Shown here piece after piece: positions 61,401 through 64,000 of a stretch of DNA of 64,000 nucleotides. A program made the position numbers and the translations under genes. Origin of the DNA: Apoda limacodes (taxonomy: Eukaryota > Arthropoda > Insecta > Lepidoptera > Limacodidae); NCBI GenBank assembly GCA_946406115.1, contig OX291560.1, forward strand, positions 7,379,158-7,443,157, given 5' to 3'. How positions within the stretch are numbered: position 1 is the first letter of the stretch; every line of letters starts with the position of its first letter. Under the pieces are notes generated by a model, which saw nothing but the letters and a program-made list of their open reading frames with translations, was not told where the DNA came from and searched no databases.

Positions 61401-62834
61401 TCAGACTACAAAAAAATCAACTTACAATTACGTGTCGACCATCTCAAGTTTCCAGAAATAAGCAATAAATACCGAACATAAACTACGAAATATTGTATTT
61501 AATTTTTTTTGCGGGTTTCTAAATATTTTTTTTTAGGTTTCAACTTCTATTTATACTTGAATTGATGTCATTGGTGGTAAAGAGCGTTCGGAATGTGACA
61601 GAGGCTGGTCATAATCAATAAAGAGATCGCGTCAATCGACACGGTCACGCGAGGAATGCTCCTGAATCGCGGACGCGTTGGTACGTGGGGAGTGTCTTCC
61701 ATAGCTTAAGAGAAGCGTTCGCGGAAGCGATGAGCGCTATTATTAACAGCAGCATAAGTTTTCACCATAATTAGGCGAGATCTTGAAATAAAAGTTCCCT
61801 GCTTTCATCTCCTACGTTCTGAGCTAAAAATTAAGGTTTCCAAAGCATATGAAGTATTCTATCTTAGATATTCGTATTGGTAAAAAGCTGTTGCCAATGT
61901 AATTGATAAACAAAGCTCATATCATTTGGTGGCCTTGCTGTTCATATGTTGCATTAAAAAGGAAACAATATTTACAAGAATTTACAAATTCACAAAAGCC
62001 ACAATTAATAATCGAATAATATTATGAAATGGTATAAAAGTTTCTCAAATAAATATTGCAAATCTAGGCAAGAACTATTGTGTTGAATAATAATACCCAT
62101 CAACCCAAAACCTGATACATACAGCGTAATTATCTGTTTTGTATGACTGGCTTGAGATCATGTATACAAAATGTCAATAAATGTCAAAAACAAGAAAGAA
62201 ATTCGTTTGTATTAAACACGTTGCAAGGCACAGCGAATCGTATTCTCTAAAGATTTGAATATGAGAAAACGCCATCACTTATCAGCAAAATCACAACATT
62301 ACGTTCAAGAAACTACAGGGAAACCGCCTTCGCATTGGATAATTCGTGATTTTTCATTTTTTCTCTCAAACCACAGTAACAGGTGTTTGAACCTGTTCCA
62401 TGATCTTGACATTGTTGTGATCATTTTGGAACGCACCAATCATCCAAAGGTACAGAAATTACTAATAGTTCGATGAACTCGATTGATTGCACTGCTGTTA
62501 CGTTTCTAATCGATTTAGAATCGAATCTTTACAAACTCTAAATAGGGATTTTTTAGCTTTAAATAAGTGCTTAGTAAGTACTTAGGTAAAATCAATTAGT
62601 TTAGCTATTGTCTAATTCTCTATTGATCAAATTGCGCCAAAACGTTCCATTTCCGAGAAATACCTTGTTTTGTTGACAATACTGTTTTGTTTACAAAAAG
62701 AGGCGATTTAGCATTGTTGAAATTGAAATAACATATCTTGTAAATGCTTAAACTAACTTTGTACCCTTTGTAAATAAAATCATAAATTAACATGTAATAG
62801 TATCTATTTTATAAGACCGAATATTTGTTGGTTG

Positions 62835-62955
62835 TCAACCGACTTCAAAAACAGTAAGGTTCTTCGTTATCGCCGTATGCACCGTATAATCGCAATTTTC
62901 TCAGCAACTACTGAGCCGATTATTATAGTTTTTATATTGTTGTAATCTGTATAGT
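62835..62955 (+). repeat. 'caaccgacttcaaaaa' interspersed repeat
   Basis: TCAACCGACTTCAAAAACAG, TACTGAGCCGATTATTATAG. The ACCGACTTCAAAAAGGAGG type also appears at 57935-57970 and 56285-56295. Confidence 0.5.
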
Positions 62956-63084
62956 ACAAGGAATAGTGTATAAGGCATATACGAATTCCATCTACATATA
63001 CCAATCATCAGATCAGATCAGATGATTTTTCCCATTCAAACGCTTAAGTAAAAAGTTTAAAAAGCAGACTAGTAATTAATCGTT

Positions 63085-63165
63085 ATCTACTTTTGTCCGT
63101 ATGTCACAGCTTTATAAAACCGGCGTTTTTAGATCGATTTTAGAGAAATATTACAGGAAGCCGTC
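63085..63165 (+). repeat. 'agggttccgt' family, internal fragment
   Basis: TTTTGTCCGTATGTCACAGC followed by TTTATAAAACCG and TATTACAGGAAG parallels 16685-16770. Confidence 0.4.
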
Positions 63166-63744
63166 TTATGTTTGCCATTGCCAGAGGGAGCAGAAGGTTC
63201 TCGGTTCTGTGTAGAACTGTGTGTTAGCAAGATTTACCTAGAATTTGTCTATTTAAAGTAAAATAGCATCATCTATGGATTATATTACGTTAGGTGTAAA
63301 GAAAACAAACACCAATCAGCCGAAGACGTTCCCTTAACTTCGCCGCAGGCACCCAATCCAAACTAAACTACACTCATGTTAGCAAATCGCTAATTCCTCC
63401 CCCGCACCAAGAACGCGTTCGATAGTGAATTTTAAACAGAATCGATCGCAGTTGCCCTACATTTGAGAGGTGTACGCGAGCAATGACCCTAAGTATTTAT
63501 TTTATTGGTAGGGTGTCAGGGGTCAGCAGTATTTGGTCACTTATTGTACTAATGTAGGTTATTTTGATAATGTCAAGGATATGTAATTCCTGTTTTAATG
63601 TTTTATTATTATTGTGAAGGTTAAGGATTTTATATTTAAAATGTACTTTCTAAAATGTAAATATATAATTATCAACTAATTTTCTAAAACGATTCGTCAT
63701 ATGTATACCATTAACTTACATCGATTAAGTATGTTGGTACTAAT

Positions 63745-63800
63745 GCATACAATCACGACACTTATCACCTAAGGGGTGGTCAGAGATATTACAAATATCA
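63745..63800 (+). repeat. 'ggtggtgagcctatcgcc' family, 5' part
   Basis: Contains CACTTATCACCTAAGGGGTG followed by GTCAGAGATATTAC, matching the start of the 16126 fragment. Confidence 0.45.
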
Positions 63801-64000
63801 ATTACTACAGTAAGAATTGCCTAACAATTTTCGTAAAATTCACATGTCACAAATAGTATTCAACCCCACAAACGTAAAAACAAGGTGTACCGTACCTATC
63901 GCTACGGCCTAACAGGCACAAACTAGATTCGAGACAACTTCAAAATTTACAAATCGTAATAATACTAATTGCCACTACCGGAAATCGAATCCGAGACTTA

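Larger units (their letters stand above)
55565..64000. other. 5' flank of trh, no further gene found
   Basis: Apart from the repeats listed separately, this is AT-rich sequence without a supported exon. The frame 55827-55615 (minus, 70 codons, a Lys/Leu-rich peptide ending QACWMAC) looks coding-like in composition but matches no family that I know. The right edge (about 63975-64000) ends in an ATCGAATCC B-box-like motif. Confidence 0.5.

Noticed and set aside
1..64000. Endogenous viral sequence
   Set aside because: No gag, envelope, capsid or LTR pairs seen; all reverse transcriptase traces are of non-LTR type.

Overview
This is AT-rich animal genomic DNA, almost certainly from a moth or butterfly. 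Two lines of evidence support that. First, it carries many interspersed repeats of types I know from lepidopteran genomes: RTE-like LINE tails, the 'agggttccgt' family, 'gctatagc'-type short elements and tRNA-derived SINEs. Second, it holds one recognisable host gene, an insect-type trachealess (trh, bHLH-PAS transcription factor) on the minus strand.

Only two coding exons of trh are visible. Exon 1 (54254 down to 54031) encodes the N-terminus, starting MLPYQAVAMDYA. Exon 2 (22686 down to 22448) encodes nearly the whole bHLH domain. The intron between them is about 31.3 kb and seems to use a non-canonical GC donor with a normal AG acceptor. No PAS-domain exon was found between 1 and 22447, so the gene very likely continues beyond the left edge and intron 2 is longer than 22 kb. 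The candidate promoter is a GC-richer stretch at about 54630-55010, with CCAAT boxes, a minus-strand TATA-like motif and several ACGTG cores, the sequence bound by Trh/Tango dimers. From 54255 to 64000 is 5' flank, with no further gene I can support.

Layout. 1-22447 is trh intron 2. It holds a nearly complete non-LTR retrotransposon (1399 to about 5090) inserted in an older repeat, RTE remnants, a 434-bp retroelement with a 10-bp target-site duplication, and a two-copy unclassified repeat. 22687-54030 is intron 1. It holds a (ATTAT)n array of about 290 bp, a diverged tandem duplication, a two-copy 430-bp direct repeat, a minisatellite with a palindromic insertion, a 1.3-kb foldback element and ACGTG clusters that could be enhancers. 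54255-64000 contains a second 1.4-kb foldback element and a satellite-like array built from related monomers, then palindromic elements and RTE tails.

The rest is intronic or intergenic sequence in which I see no gene. Apart from trh, every long open frame I could explain belongs to a transposable element. I see no CRISPR array, operon or other prokaryotic-type system. The points most worth following are the trh gene model with its GC-AG intron, the ACGTG clusters around it, and the two long inverted-repeat elements.
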